Shown here: one piece after another, positions 23,603 through 32,797 of the stretch
Numbering within the stretch: the stretch's first letter is position 1
How the letters are laid out: each line of letters begins with the position of its first letter
Translations under genes and position numbers: made by a program
Assembly: GCA_963702495.1 (NCBI GenBank)
Contig: CAVPDA010000017.1
Span: forward strand, 1-64,000
Length of the DNA: 64,000 nt
Direction of reading: 5' to 3'
Source: CAVPDA01 sp963702495
Lineage (GTDB): Bacteria; Pseudomonadota; Gammaproteobacteria; Burkholderiales; Rhodocyclaceae
The notes under the pieces: model-generated
Database searches by the model: none
The model's input: only the letters and a program-made list of their open reading frames with translations
What the model was told of the DNA's origin: nothing

Positions 23603-24040
23603 CTATTTCACCTGCAGGCGATTGATGTACTCCACCAGCGCCATGATGCGGTTGCGCACGTAGACCTCGGGGTCGGTGGGGACATCCATGCCGCCCGCCG
23701 CCGCGGCGTCGCGCGCCTGCACCAGGTAGTCCGCACCCCATACCGGCATGTTGCGCGGGCCATGGCCCTGGACCTCTCCCCTGCCGTCTATGATCTCGTA
23801 CAGACGCGACACCGGGAACACGCCGCTATTCCTCTTGGCCAGGGTCGCCAGGCTTGGCACTTTGACATTGAGGTAGCGCGTATAAGGCCCGTCCCCCCCT
23901 CCCTTCGGCCCATGGCAGCCGGCGCAGTTGAAGTCATACTCCCGCTTGCCGAAGTCCGTCTTCGCCTGAGCGAAGACCAGGCCCGAAGCGATGGTCGCTG
24001 CGATGCCGAGCACAACAGCGCGGAGCAGGGAACGTTTCAT
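23603..24040 (-). CDS. exported monoheme cytochrome c
   Basis: 145 residues from the ATG at 24040 (AAGGAAA ribosome site). Signal peptide MKRSLLRAVVLGIAATIASG ending in VFAQA, then one heme-binding CAGCH (about residue 40) followed by GPKGGGDGPYTRYLNVKVPS; the distal Met is probably in NMPVWG. Class I cytochrome c of the periplasm, an electron carrier or an oxidase/dehydrogenase partner. Downstream partners cannot be told because the following 440 bases are empty. The frame extends upstream to 24316 but without a signal peptide. Confidence 0.88.
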   Translation of the reverse strand: MKRSLLRAVVLGIAATIASGLVFAQAKTDFGKREYDFNCAGCHGPKGGGDGPYTRYLNVKVPSLATLAKRNSGVFPVSRLYEIIDGRGEVQGHGPRNMPVWGADYLVQARDAAAAGGMDVPTDPEVYVRNRIMALVEYINRLQVK

Positions 24041-24060
24041 GGTTGTGTTTCCTTCAGAGG

Positions 24061-24255
24061 TCATGGCAACGCCGCGGTCATCGGCATGCGGAGAACGAGG
24101 CTGCGCTTGCCCTCCGGTGCGGCGGTTGGAATTCGTATTGTCAGTTCCTGCACGCCTTCCGCCTTGACCGACATCAATCCGGGCGACCGGTGCGGCATCG
24201 CGCGATGGCACAGAAAGCACGATGAGAGATGCGATCCGAAGTCCGTATTTGTCAC
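24061..24255 (-). CDS. small protein with one CxxCH motif
   Basis: GTG at 24255 starts a 64-codon frame with CFLCH at residues 13-17 and a beta-rich remainder (VKAEGVQELTIRIPTAAPEG). It ends 20 bases before the start of the cytochrome c at 24040 on the same strand. No signal peptide is visible, so heme attachment would need an upstream export signal that is not there; it may be the tail of a lost multiheme protein, or chance. Confidence 0.3.
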   Translation of the reverse strand: MTNTDFGSHLSSCFLCHRAMPHRSPGLMSVKAEGVQELTIRIPTAAPEGKRSLVLRMPMTAALP

Positions 24256-24342
24256 AGTCGTTTGCCCGCGATTTGGCTATCATCCGTGTGGAAGCGGGCA
24301 GTCGTAGCATCAACAACCCCCCAATGCAGCATCACGTGACCC

Positions 24343-24843
24343 ATGAAAAGAGTACTACTCGTCGATTACGAAAGTGCCGATCGCGAAGCCGGCAAGGTGA
24401 GTTTGACCGAGCTCGGCTGCATCGTGACCAGCTTCAGCGGGAACTTCGAGTCGCGCATGTCGGCCTATGGCCACAAGGAAGCCGGCAAGCCGTTCGACGC
24501 CGCCCTCGTCAATCTGTTTGCGTTTCGCGATCCCGCTTCGGGTCCGGCCTACGAGGAAGACCGGAGCGACAAGCCCGTCCCCACCGGGTTCGAGCTCGCG
24601 CTGCGCTTGAACGATTACGGGATCGAGAGGGTCGCAGTCGCCGGAGCCGAGCGGGTATTGGATCGCGAGTTCCACACCGTTCTCGAACTGCAGAACTCCC
24701 GCCCCGTCCGACGCAACGGCGGTGTCATCCTCTGCCTCTATGGCAAGGCCATGGTGCCCTGCAATGGCGACGTCAAGGATTGGGGGCGCATCTATCAGAT
24801 GCTGATGGACGTCGATCCCAATCCGACCGCCGCCAGCGCCTGA
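24343..24843 (+). CDS. degenerate receiver-like protein
   Basis: 166 residues. The start MKRVLLVDYESADREAGKVS, with an acidic residue after the first strand, and TELGCIVTSF resemble a CheY-like receiver, but the phospho-acceptor Asp position (FDAALVNLFAFRD) lacks a clear aspartate after the third strand, and an insertion (DPASGPAYEEDRSDKPVPTG) follows. The C-terminal half (RNGGVILCLYGKAMVPCNGD) is not recognised. Monocistronic, between a cytochrome and cbbO. Probably a soluble regulatory protein of unknown role. Confidence 0.65.
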   Translation: MKRVLLVDYESADREAGKVSLTELGCIVTSFSGNFESRMSAYGHKEAGKPFDAALVNLFAFRDPASGPAYEEDRSDKPVPTGFELALRLNDYGIERVAVAGAERVLDREFHTVLELQNSRPVRRNGGVILCLYGKAMVPCNGDVKDWGRIYQMLMDVDPNPTAASA

Positions 24844-24890
24844 ACCGCGCCCGGCTGATCCGGCGGGGCGGCCCCGAAAGGGGCCCTCTG

Positions 24891-27041
24891 TCAGCGAGTC
24901 GTGAGCCGGCGATAGATGTCCGCTACCTTGTAGGGCAGCCGCCCGACGTCGTCCACCACCGTGTAGTGAGCCGCGCCGTAGAGGTGGGGCAGGTAGTCGC
25001 GCGCTTCCTTGTCGATGGTGATGCAGAACGGATGGATGCCGCCGCGCTGCGCTTCCTGCAGGGCCTTGCGCGTGTCCTCGATGCCGTACTTGCCGCGATA
25101 GCCGTCGTGGTAATCGTCCGGCTTGCCGTCGGAAAGCGTGATCAGCAGCTTGGTGCGCGCCTCCACCTCGTCCAGCAGCTTCGTCAAGTGGCGAATGGCG
25201 AAGCCCATGCGCGTGTAATCCTGGGGGCGGATGCCGCTGATGCGCGCCTTGACCTCGTCGCCGTAGGCCTCGTCGATGCGCTTGATGCGATACAGTTCGC
25301 AGCGCTTGCGCGTCATGCCGGAAAAACCGTAGATGGCGTAGCGGTCGCCGAGCGTCTCCAGCGCCTCGCACAGCAGCACCAGGGACTCGCGCTCGGCATC
25401 GTTGATCCAGCCCTTGGTGGAGCCGCTCATATCCACCATGAATACCACGGCGATATTGCGCTCCGTGCGGTGCAGGCGGGTGAACAGGCGGTCGCTCATC
25501 TCCCTGCCGCTGCGCACGTCGGCGAGCGCTTCCACCAGCGCGTCGAAGTCCACGTTGTCGCCGTGGATCTGGCGCTTGAGCACGCGATCCTCGTCGCGCA
25601 TGGCCTCGAAGGTGCGGCGCAGGTGACGCACCAGACCGCCGTATTTCTGCAGCACCCCGGCCACGAAATCGTCGCGCACCGGCGGCACGTCCTTCTCGCG
25701 CATCACGCACCAGTTCTTGCGGTAGTGCTGGCGGCCGAAGTCCCATTCCGGGTACAGGCTGGCGCCCTCCTCGTGATAGACACCCTGCCACACCGAGTCC
25801 GGGTCGGGCGTCTTCTCCTCGTATAGCGCGGGGTCGTACTCGCCGTCGCCGGCGGGCACCAGGTATTCCGGCGGGATTTCGCCGAAGTCGAGACGGATCG
25901 AGGTGAGCAACTGGCGCACGCCCTCGGGCGGCGCGATGGGCACGTCGTCCAGAATGATTTCGAAGCGGTCCACGCCCGTCTGGTCCGTTTCGCTGCGGCT
26001 CACGGCGAAGGTCGGCGGCGACTGCGGCGCCGGCTGCGCGTTCCCCTCGGCTGCCTTGTCTTCCTTCTGCTGCGCCTGTTCCTCTGCCAGCTGCGCGAGC
26101 TTCACGCGCAGCAGGATCTTCTCCTTGGTCACCCGCGCCACCATGCAATCGGCAGCCGCCTTGAGCCGCAGTTCGCCCTGGTAGCCGACCGGATCCGGCA
26201 GCGGACCGGCATAGACCTGCTGCAGCAGGCGCAGGCTGTCCTCGACCGTAGCATCGGGCCGCGCCAGCGTCTGCGCGTGCGCCTGCCAGTTCGACGGCAG
26301 GTTAACTCCGCCCGATGCGGCGCGCAGACGCCGCATCTCCCGTCCCAGGCCCGGCAGCTCGCGGCCGATGCAGGCCTCCAGACGCAGCGTCTCCAGCGCA
26401 TGGAACTGCCGCAGCGCGCGCTGCGGTTCGGCATAGGCGCCGAGGATGCCCATGAGATCGGCGCGGAAGGTGCCGAAACGGGTCTGCGCCCACAGCACCG
26501 TGACGATGGCCTTGCACAGCGCGAAGTTGTCCTGCGCCGTTTCCATCTGCGCGACGACCGCCGGCAGGTACAGCGTCTCGGTGTCGGTATAGGCGCTGTC
26601 GGCCTGCTCCATCCGCAGGCGCCGGCCCGAAAGGCCGCGAACGAAGGTGAGCAGGATGCCGCTGACGTCGTCGAAAAGGGCGCCGGCGGCGTGCTCGTGG
26701 CGGAACTGGACGAAGTTCTCCACCTGATCCACCACTTGGATGGCCGCGCGCAGACCGACGCGGTCGTAGGCGTCCATCGCGTGCAGCGCCCAGGCCTCGA
26801 TCACGCGCCGGTCCATGCGCGCCAGCAAGCCCGGCGCCATCTGCGCGAAGCGATAGGCGATCTCGATGCTGATGGTGGTGATGCGCTTCGACCAGGTCAG
26901 GACGAAGTCCTGCTCCTGCCGCGGCAGGGCGGCAATGGCCGCGGCGAGGGGAGGAATCCGGCGGAAGGTAAACTCGATCTCGAACCACTCGTCGAGGAGC
27001 CGTTCGATCTCGGGCGCGGTGAGCGGCGCTAGCTCGGCCAT
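24891..27041 (-). CDS. cbbO: CbbO/NorD-family VWA-domain protein
   Basis: 716 residues. The C-terminal third is a von Willebrand A domain with the MIDAS motif DMSGST (about 536-541), TLSDGKPDDYHDGYRGKYG and ITIDKEA; the N-terminal part is the helical CbbO/NorD region (LDEWFEIEFTFRRIPPLA). CbbO works with the AAA+ protein CbbQ as a RuBisCO activase; NorD with NorQ helps mature nitric-oxide reductase. Its start overlaps the stop of the cbbQ-like gene (TGATG), so the two are translationally coupled. No RuBisCO or nor genes lie in the window, so the target is inferred from the autotrophic context and remains open. Confidence 0.85.
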   Translation of the reverse strand: MAELAPLTAPEIERLLDEWFEIEFTFRRIPPLAAAIAALPRQEQDFVLTWSKRITTISIEIAYRFAQMAPGLLARMDRRVIEAWALHAMDAYDRVGLRAAIQVVDQVENFVQFRHEHAAGALFDDVSGILLTFVRGLSGRRLRMEQADSAYTDTETLYLPAVVAQMETAQDNFALCKAIVTVLWAQTRFGTFRADLMGILGAYAEPQRALRQFHALETLRLEACIGRELPGLGREMRRLRAASGGVNLPSNWQAHAQTLARPDATVEDSLRLLQQVYAGPLPDPVGYQGELRLKAAADCMVARVTKEKILLRVKLAQLAEEQAQQKEDKAAEGNAQPAPQSPPTFAVSRSETDQTGVDRFEIILDDVPIAPPEGVRQLLTSIRLDFGEIPPEYLVPAGDGEYDPALYEEKTPDPDSVWQGVYHEEGASLYPEWDFGRQHYRKNWCVMREKDVPPVRDDFVAGVLQKYGGLVRHLRRTFEAMRDEDRVLKRQIHGDNVDFDALVEALADVRSGREMSDRLFTRLHRTERNIAVVFMVDMSGSTKGWINDAERESLVLLCEALETLGDRYAIYGFSGMTRKRCELYRIKRIDEAYGDEVKARISGIRPQDYTRMGFAIRHLTKLLDEVEARTKLLITLSDGKPDDYHDGYRGKYGIEDTRKALQEAQRGGIHPFCITIDKEARDYLPHLYGAAHYTVVDDVGRLPYKVADIYRRLTTR

Positions 27042-27883
27042 CAGAACAGCGAAGAGGACAGTTCCTGAATCGCGGCCAGGGTTTCCGGTTCGTCGGTGAT
27101 GGCCTGCGCGATGGCGCTCTGGCAGGCCAGGACCGGATCGACGCCGGCGGCGATGAGCTTGCCCGCGTGCACCAGCAGGCGCGTGCTGGCCCCTTCGTCC
27201 AGACCGCTGCCCTTCAGGTTGCGCGTCATGTGGGCGAACTTGACCAGCGTATCCGCGACGCGACGATCGACGCCGGACTCGTTGGCGACGATGCGCGCCT
27301 CCAGATCCGCCGCCGGGTAGTCGAATTCCAGGGCCACGAAACGCTGCCGCGTGCTCTGCTTCAGTTCCTTGAGCACGCTCTGGTAGCCGGGATTGTAGGA
27401 GATGACGAGCATGAATTCGTCCGGCGCGCGCACCAGTTCGCCGCGCTTCTCGATCGGCAGGATGCGGCGCGAATCCGCCAGAGGGTGGATGACGACCATG
27501 GTGTCCTTGCGCGCCTCGACGATCTCGTCCAGATAACAGATGGCGCCGGCGCGCACCGCGGCGGCCAGCGGTCCGTCCATCCACACCGTCTGCTCGGATA
27601 CGATGAGATAGCGTCCGACCAGGTCGGAGGCGGTCAGGTCGTCGTGGCAGGCCACCGTCACCAGCGGCCGTTTCAGCCGCCAGGCCATGTGCTCGACGAA
27701 GCGCGTCTTGCCGCAGCCGGTCGGGCCTTTCAGCAGCACCGGCAGGCGATTTCGGTAGGCCGCGTCGAACAGCAAGTCCTCGTTGCCGACGGGCTGGTAA
27801 TAGGGCTCGTGCTCGACGTGGTCGAGTTGGGGAGCGAGGGTTTGAACGTCGATAGATTTCATGCTGGAAGCCGACAGTGACAT
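27041..27883 (-). CDS. cbbQ: CbbQ/NorQ-family AAA+ ATPase (MoxR type)
   Basis: 280 residues if the ATG at 27883 is used; an ATG at 27862 (MKSIDVQTL) is also possible and neither has a strong ribosome site. Walker A GPTGCGKT (53-60), Walker B ICYLDEIVEAR, and the conserved EPYYQPVGNE near the N-terminus typical of CbbQ. With CbbO it would form the motor that removes inhibitory sugar phosphates from RuBisCO (established for the family). Overlaps cbbO by one base. Upstream lies a REP-like palindrome. Confidence 0.88.
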   Translation of the reverse strand: MSLSASSMKSIDVQTLAPQLDHVEHEPYYQPVGNEDLLFDAAYRNRLPVLLKGPTGCGKTRFVEHMAWRLKRPLVTVACHDDLTASDLVGRYLIVSEQTVWMDGPLAAAVRAGAICYLDEIVEARKDTMVVIHPLADSRRILPIEKRGELVRAPDEFMLVISYNPGYQSVLKELKQSTRQRFVALEFDYPAADLEARIVANESGVDRRVADTLVKFAHMTRNLKGSGLDEGASTRLLVHAGKLIAAGVDPVLACQSAIAQAITDEPETLAAIQELSSSLF

Positions 27884-27932
27884 GGGGCGGGCTTTGCCCG
27901 CCAGGCGATGACCGGCGGGCGCGGCCCGCCCT
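27884..27932. repeat. REP-like palindromes
   Basis: GGGCGGGCTTTGCCCGCC followed by GGCGGGCGCGGCCCGCCC with a trailing TACG: two compact palindromes in the 52-base gap between cbbQ and the cysteine-cluster gene. Related copies occur near 17093 and 55165-55262. Confidence 0.7.
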
Positions 27933-27935
27933 ACG

Positions 27936-28835
27936 TCAATCGGAGCCGTCGTACATGCCGTCTTCGTCGCGCATCAGCCGCTCGGCGGCTTCGCGCTCGA
28001 GCTGGCGCTGGCGCTCTCTTACGCGCTCGCGACGCTGCTCGGCGGACTCCTTGCGCACCGGGATGCTGTCCTCGCCGAACAGCACCTGGCGCAGGAAGCG
28101 GAATCCGAACAGCATCATCTGCTCGTCGTCGCCGTGGATCTTCTGCTTTTCTTCTTCGCTCAGTTCGAACAGGTCGTTGAACGCGTCGCTCTTGACGAAC
28201 TCGGCGAAGCGATCGACGTCGTAGCAGGCCATGAAGAAGAGCTGCAGGCTGCGCTTGGACGGCGCGCCCACGGTGGGGCCGGAGGATTTCTTTTTCAGCA
28301 CTAACTGGCGCCAGCCGCGGCCGAGCTCATCGTACACGTCGAGCCCCTGCTCCTTGCGGTAGGCTGCAACGGTGAGGCTGCGCGGTTCGTTGTGTCCGAG
28401 GCAGTGATCCTCCTTCACCAGCGCATAGGATTCGCTGTCGGTCGATTCGCCCTGCTTGCGCATCGACAGCAGCGCGACCGGATAGTAGCGGCATGCGGTG
28501 GGGCGGTCCTCGTAAACGCTGCACCCCTCCTCGCGCATGAACTGGCAGGCGGTTCCTTCCTCCACCGGCTTCAACTTGACGCCGGCGATGCCGTCCTTCT
28601 CCATCTCGTAGGGAACGGTGTACAGCGCGAGGAACTCGGTCGACGTGATTCCCAGGCGTTTCTTCAGGCGCAGGATGTCGTAGGGCGTGAGCGAGATATC
28701 GATGTTGCTGCAACACTTGTTCCAGCACTCGATGCCCTTGCGGCAGCGGAACTGAATGACCTTGTCGCCATCCATCATCTGCGGCGCGACCGGGCTCGTG
28801 GGAAACGGAATGTCGTTCGGGTCGGGTTGATTCAT
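27936..28835 (-). CDS. YkgJ-type cysteine-cluster protein
   Basis: 299 residues from the ATG at 28835. The N-terminal half has the zinc/iron-chelating YkgJ signature: FRCRKGIECWNKCCSNID (about 30-47), CQFMREEGCSVYEDRPTACR (about 100-120) and DHCLGH. The C-terminal part is rich in charged helices (EQRRERVRERQRQLEREAAE) and may be a coiled coil. Function of the family is unknown, possibly Fe-S or metal binding. It lies between cbbQO and aprA on the same strand, but the aprA terminator at 28945-28975 separates it from the sulfur genes. Confidence 0.8.
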   Translation of the reverse strand: MNQPDPNDIPFPTSPVAPQMMDGDKVIQFRCRKGIECWNKCCSNIDISLTPYDILRLKKRLGITSTEFLALYTVPYEMEKDGIAGVKLKPVEEGTACQFMREEGCSVYEDRPTACRYYPVALLSMRKQGESTDSESYALVKEDHCLGHNEPRSLTVAAYRKEQGLDVYDELGRGWRQLVLKKKSSGPTVGAPSKRSLQLFFMACYDVDRFAEFVKSDAFNDLFELSEEEKQKIHGDDEQMMLFGFRFLRQVLFGEDSIPVRKESAEQRRERVRERQRQLEREAAERLMRDEDGMYDGSD

Positions 28836-28944
28836 GGGCGATACCTCGGTCGATGCCCGCCGCCGCGGCGGGACTGCACGTTTGCGAAGGGTACACGCTC
28901 GGTGACCCCTTTGGAAACGAGGGAATAGAGAAGACCAAAACAGA

Positions 28945-28975
28945 CCGGGCGCCCCCAATTGCCTGGGGCGCCCGG
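28945..28975 (-). terminator. intrinsic terminator of sat-aprBA
   Basis: Eleven-base perfect stem CCGGGCGCCCC/GGGGCGCCCGG with a 9-base loop, followed on the minus strand by TCTGTTTTGG. Lies 26 bases after the aprA stop. Confidence 0.8.
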
Positions 28976-29000
28976 ACGGCACTACCTCAATGCGGGCGAC

Positions 29001-31013
29001 TTAGTGGGCAGCCGCCTTGAACAGCTTCGACTTGTCCACCAGATCGACGTGCTTGCGCTTGAAGCAGGTCCATTGCTTGGAGTTCTTGTCGTACACCGAG
29101 TTCACGAAGCACTTCCAGTTCTTCTCATCGACAAAGTTCTTGTCCATCCGGTAGTAGAAGCCGGGGTAACGGCTCTCTTCGCGGAACTGGATGTGTTTCA
29201 TGTGGGCTTCGGCGGTGAGGACGCGATGGTAGTTTTCCCAGGCGCGCAGCAGCTCGTGCAGATCCTTGGCGCGCATCTTCACGGCGTCTTCCTTCAGCAT
29301 CTCGAGCTTCTCTTCCGCCACCTTGAGCATGTGCTCGTTGGTGGTGTAGTAGGTCGCGACACCGGCCACGTACTCGTCCATGATCTTCTGCAGACGGAAC
29401 TGCAGCATCTTGGGGGTGATGTAGTGGGGGTTGACGTCGATCGCCGTGGTGTAGTCCTTGTGCTCGAGGAAGGTACGCACCGGCTTGTAGATCTCCTCGG
29501 CCAGGACCGCGGGATCGGTGTCGAGCTCGGGTTTCCAGTCCTTGTTGTCGAGGGCGTACTTGACCATCGATTTGGCGCACATGCGGCCTTCGGCGTGGGA
29601 GCCGGAGGAGAACTTGTGGCCGGACGCGCCCACGCCGTCGCCGGCGGTGAACAGGCCCTTGACCGTGGTCATGGAGCGGTAGCCCCAGTTCCAGCCCTTC
29701 GGCAGATGCGCCGGGACTTCATACTCTTCGGTGGTCGGCGCGCCCAGGTCCTCGGGACCGGACACCCAGATGCCGCAGCAGCCGGAGTGCGAACCGAGCA
29801 GGTACGGCTCGGTCGGCATCAGCTCGGAGTTCTTCTTCTCCGGCTCGACGTTCTCGCCGACCCAGATGCCGCACTGGCCGATGCACATGTCGAGGAAGTC
29901 TTCCCAGGCCTCCGCTTCCAGGTGCTTCACTTCCCGCGGTGTCAGGGTTTCGCGCAGTTTGGCCAGCGCGGTCACCGTGTCCATGTAGATCGGGCCGCGG
30001 CCTTCCTTCATCTCCTTGAGCATGAGGTGGTTGCGCAGGCAGGAGGCGGGAACGGCGGCCTGACCGTACGGAGGATAGTCGTTCAGCAGTTCCTTGTTCT
30101 TCACCATGTACACTTCGCCCACGGCGTTGGTGGCCTGCGCCTTGAACAGCAGGAACCAGGCACCGACCGGACCGTAGCCATCCTTGAAGCGGGCGGGCAC
30201 GAAACGGTTTTCCATCATCGTCAGCTCGGCGCCGGCTTCCGCAGCCATGGCGTAGGTCGAGCCGGCGTTCCACACCGGGTACCAGGCGCGGCCCGTGCCC
30301 TCACCCACCGAGCGGGGACGGAAGATGTTCACACAGCCGCCGGCGGCGAGCAGGATGGCCTTGGCCTTGAACACGTAGATGGTGTTGTCGCGGGTCGAGA
30401 AGCCGACCGCGCCGGCGATGCGCGACGGGTCGTTCTTGTCATTGACCAGCTTGACGATGAACACACGCTCCTGGATGCGATCCAGGCCCAGCGCCTTCTT
30501 GGCGGCTTCGGCGACGATCCACTTGTAGGACTCGCCGTTGATCATGATCTGCCACTTGCCGGAACGTACCGGCTTGCCGCCGTCCTTCAGCGCCGGCAGG
30601 CCCTTGGAACCGTCGTGGCGCTCGCCGTTCTCGTCCGTCTTCCAGATCGGCAGGCCCCACTCTTCGAACAGGTGCACCGACTCATCGACGTGGCGGCCCA
30701 GGTCATAGGCCAGGTCATCGCGGGTGATACCCATCAGGTCGTTGGAGACCATGCGGGCGTAGTCGGCCGGATCCTGCTCCGGGCCGATGTAGGTGTTGAT
30801 GGCCGACAGGCCCTGCGCCACGGCGCCGGAGCGGTCCATGGCGGCCTTGTCCACCAGCTTGATCTTGAGGTCCGTGCCGGTCTCGGCCTTGACGGCCTCG
30901 GCCCAGCGCATGATTTCGAAGGCAGCGCCGCAGCATGCCATGCCGCCGCCGATCAGGAGGACGTCCACCTCTTCCTGAACAATCTCGGGATTGCCGAAAG
31001 TTCCTTGTGCCAT
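29001..31013 (-). CDS. aprA: adenylylsulfate (APS) reductase alpha subunit
   Basis: FAD-containing catalytic subunit. In sulfur oxidisers the enzyme runs in reverse, joining sulfite and AMP to form APS. 670 residues from the ATG at 31013 (AAGGTG site 7 bases upstream; GTG at 31022 is less likely). N-terminal dinucleotide motif LLIGGGMACCGAAFE (about 19-33), RSGAVAQGLSAINTYIG, the substrate-pocket region NRFVPARFKDGYGPVGAW and the C-terminal YPGFYYRMDKNFVDE. Third gene of sat-aprB-aprA, 46 bases after aprB. No aprM or qmo genes are next to it, so the membrane electron acceptor is not shown. Confidence 0.97.
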   Translation of the reverse strand: MAQGTFGNPEIVQEEVDVLLIGGGMACCGAAFEIMRWAEAVKAETGTDLKIKLVDKAAMDRSGAVAQGLSAINTYIGPEQDPADYARMVSNDLMGITRDDLAYDLGRHVDESVHLFEEWGLPIWKTDENGERHDGSKGLPALKDGGKPVRSGKWQIMINGESYKWIVAEAAKKALGLDRIQERVFIVKLVNDKNDPSRIAGAVGFSTRDNTIYVFKAKAILLAAGGCVNIFRPRSVGEGTGRAWYPVWNAGSTYAMAAEAGAELTMMENRFVPARFKDGYGPVGAWFLLFKAQATNAVGEVYMVKNKELLNDYPPYGQAAVPASCLRNHLMLKEMKEGRGPIYMDTVTALAKLRETLTPREVKHLEAEAWEDFLDMCIGQCGIWVGENVEPEKKNSELMPTEPYLLGSHSGCCGIWVSGPEDLGAPTTEEYEVPAHLPKGWNWGYRSMTTVKGLFTAGDGVGASGHKFSSGSHAEGRMCAKSMVKYALDNKDWKPELDTDPAVLAEEIYKPVRTFLEHKDYTTAIDVNPHYITPKMLQFRLQKIMDEYVAGVATYYTTNEHMLKVAEEKLEMLKEDAVKMRAKDLHELLRAWENYHRVLTAEAHMKHIQFREESRYPGFYYRMDKNFVDEKNWKCFVNSVYDKNSKQWTCFKRKHVDLVDKSKLFKAAAH

Positions 31014-31059
31014 TGATGTCACCTTGAATCGTTAATAAATCGTTTCGTCAACCGGCCGC

Positions 31060-31530
31060 TCACTTGACGCGGATCAGTTCATCGGGCTTGCCAGCGCGGT
31101 ATCCGCCTTCCGGATTGAAGAAACCGGGCTTGGTGATGTCGGCCAGTTTCGGCATCGGCTTGCCGCCGTACGGGTTGATCGAACCCTCGGACGTGGTGCG
31201 GATCGGGAACTTGAAGCGCTTGATGGTGCCGTTGCGGAACTTGATGGTCCACATGATCGAGTCGGAACCGCGCAGCGGCTGCACGGAACCACCCAGGGGG
31301 ACGATGTCGGCGTAGTGACGGACCTCGATCGCCTGCTGCGGGCAGATCTTGACGCAGGAGTAGCACTCCCAGCACTGCTCCGGTTCCTGGTTGTACGCCT
31401 TCATGGCATGGCCCGTCTGCGAGCCATCCTTGTCGAGCATCATCAGATCGTGCGGGCAGATGTACATGCAAGCGGTCTTGTCCTGACCCTTGCAGCCATC
31501 ACATTTGTCGGTACGTACGAATGTTGGCAT
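31060..31530 (-). CDS. aprB: adenylylsulfate (APS) reductase beta subunit
   Basis: Electron-transfer subunit with two [4Fe-4S] clusters. 156 residues from the ATG at 31530 behind a strong GGAGGAAG site. Cysteines at 10, 13, 21 and 25 (CDGCKGQDKTACMYIC) and 53, 56, 59 and 63 (CWECYSCVKIC) match the family; the C-terminal tail (PKLADITKPGFFNPEGGYRA) wraps the alpha subunit in known structures. Between sat and aprA on the same strand. Confidence 0.97.
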   Translation of the reverse strand: MPTFVRTDKCDGCKGQDKTACMYICPHDLMMLDKDGSQTGHAMKAYNQEPEQCWECYSCVKICPQQAIEVRHYADIVPLGGSVQPLRGSDSIMWTIKFRNGTIKRFKFPIRTTSEGSINPYGGKPMPKLADITKPGFFNPEGGYRAGKPDELIRVK

Positions 31531-31588
31531 GGGGCTTCCTCCATCTCTAGAAAAAAGTCGGCGCGGATTGCGCCGGCGTGCAAAAAAA

Positions 31589-32797
31589 TCAGCGGGCCGA
31601 ATGGCCGGTGAGTTTGACTTCGACCTTCTCGGTGAGGCCCGCATAATACTCCCGCAGTACCTCCAGCACCTCCGGCCGCGAAAATTCTGGCGGAACGTCG
31701 CCGCCCTCGGACAGCATCTTGCGCAGCTTGGTGCCGGAGAGCAGCAGGTGATCCTCATCGGCATGCGGGCAGGTGCGGGCCGAGGCCATGCCGCCGCACT
31801 TGTGGCACCAGAAGGTCCAGTCGATCTTCAGTGCCACCGTTTCGAGCGAGCCCTTGGGCAGGTGGTCGAAGATGTGATGGGCGTCGAACGGGCCGTAGTA
31901 GCTGCCGACGCCGGCATGGTCGCGGCCGACGATCAGGTGCGAGCAGCCGTAGTTCTGGCGGAAAAGCGCATGCAGCAGCGCCTCGCGCGGACCGGCATAG
32001 CGCATATCGAGGGGATAGCCGGCCTGCACCACGGTCTTCTTGACGAAGTATTTTTCCATCAGCGTGCCGATGGCCTTGGTGCGTACGTCGGCGGGAATGT
32101 CGCCCGGCTTCAGCGCGCCCAGCAGCGAGTGCACCAGCACGCCGTCGCAGGTCTCGATCGCGACCTTGGCCAGGTACTCGTGGGAGCGGTGCATCGGATT
32201 GCGCGTCTGGAAGGCGGCGATCTTGGACCAGCCCATCTCGGTGAACAGGGCGCGCGTCTGGGCCGGCGTCATGAACTGCTCGCCGTACTTCTCGGTGAAT
32301 CCGCCGGTGGACAATACCTTGATCGGGCCGGCGAGGTTGACGTCGCCCTGCTCCATCACCATCTTGACGCCGGGGTGCTCCATATCGGTGGTCTTGAACA
32401 CCATGGCGCACTCGTGCGCCTTGTCGATGGTGTATTTCTCGGTGACCTTCATGGTCGCCAGGATCGAGCCGTCGTCCGGGTCCACCAGCGCGATATCGCC
32501 GCCGGTGCTGACGGCGTCGGCGGTCGCCTTGTCCGCGGACAGGGTGATGGGGATGGGCCAGAACAGGCCATTCGCCATCTTCATGCCGTCGCACACGCCT
32601 TGCCAGTCGGTGTGGGTCATGAAGCCTTCCAGCGGCGTGAAGCCGCCGATGCCCAGCATGATGATGTCGCCCTTCTCGCGCGAGCTGACGCGCACCTTGG
32701 GCAGCGCCGCAGCGCGAGTTTGCTCCGCCTTGAGTTCCGCCCCTTGCAGCAGGAGCGGCATCAAGTCGCCGCCGCCATGTGGATTGACCAGCGCCAT
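31589..32797 (-). CDS. sat: ATP sulfurylase, dissimilatory type
   Basis: Converts APS and pyrophosphate to ATP and sulfate in sulfur oxidation. 402 residues, start ATG 32797 with GGGAGGAA upstream. Seen: nucleotide-binding QTRNPMHRSHEYLAKVAIE, VGRDHAGVGSYYGPFDAH, and a cysteine/histidine set CHKCGGMASARTCPH typical of the zinc-containing homo-oligomeric Sat of sulfur bacteria. First gene of the sat-aprB-aprA operon; the promoter should lie in 32798-32984. Confidence 0.96.
   Translation of the reverse strand: MALVNPHGGGDLMPLLLQGAELKAEQTRAAALPKVRVSSREKGDIIMLGIGGFTPLEGFMTHTDWQGVCDGMKMANGLFWPIPITLSADKATADAVSTGGDIALVDPDDGSILATMKVTEKYTIDKAHECAMVFKTTDMEHPGVKMVMEQGDVNLAGPIKVLSTGGFTEKYGEQFMTPAQTRALFTEMGWSKIAAFQTRNPMHRSHEYLAKVAIETCDGVLVHSLLGALKPGDIPADVRTKAIGTLMEKYFVKKTVVQAGYPLDMRYAGPREALLHALFRQNYGCSHLIVGRDHAGVGSYYGPFDAHHIFDHLPKGSLETVALKIDWTFWCHKCGGMASARTCPHADEDHLLLSGTKLRKMLSEGGDVPPEFSRPEVLEVLREYYAGLTEKVEVKLTGHSAR

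Noticed and set aside
28959..31016. 685-codon open frame on the plus strand
   Set aside because: Exact antisense shadow of aprA in GC-rich DNA; no ribosome site or protein motif.
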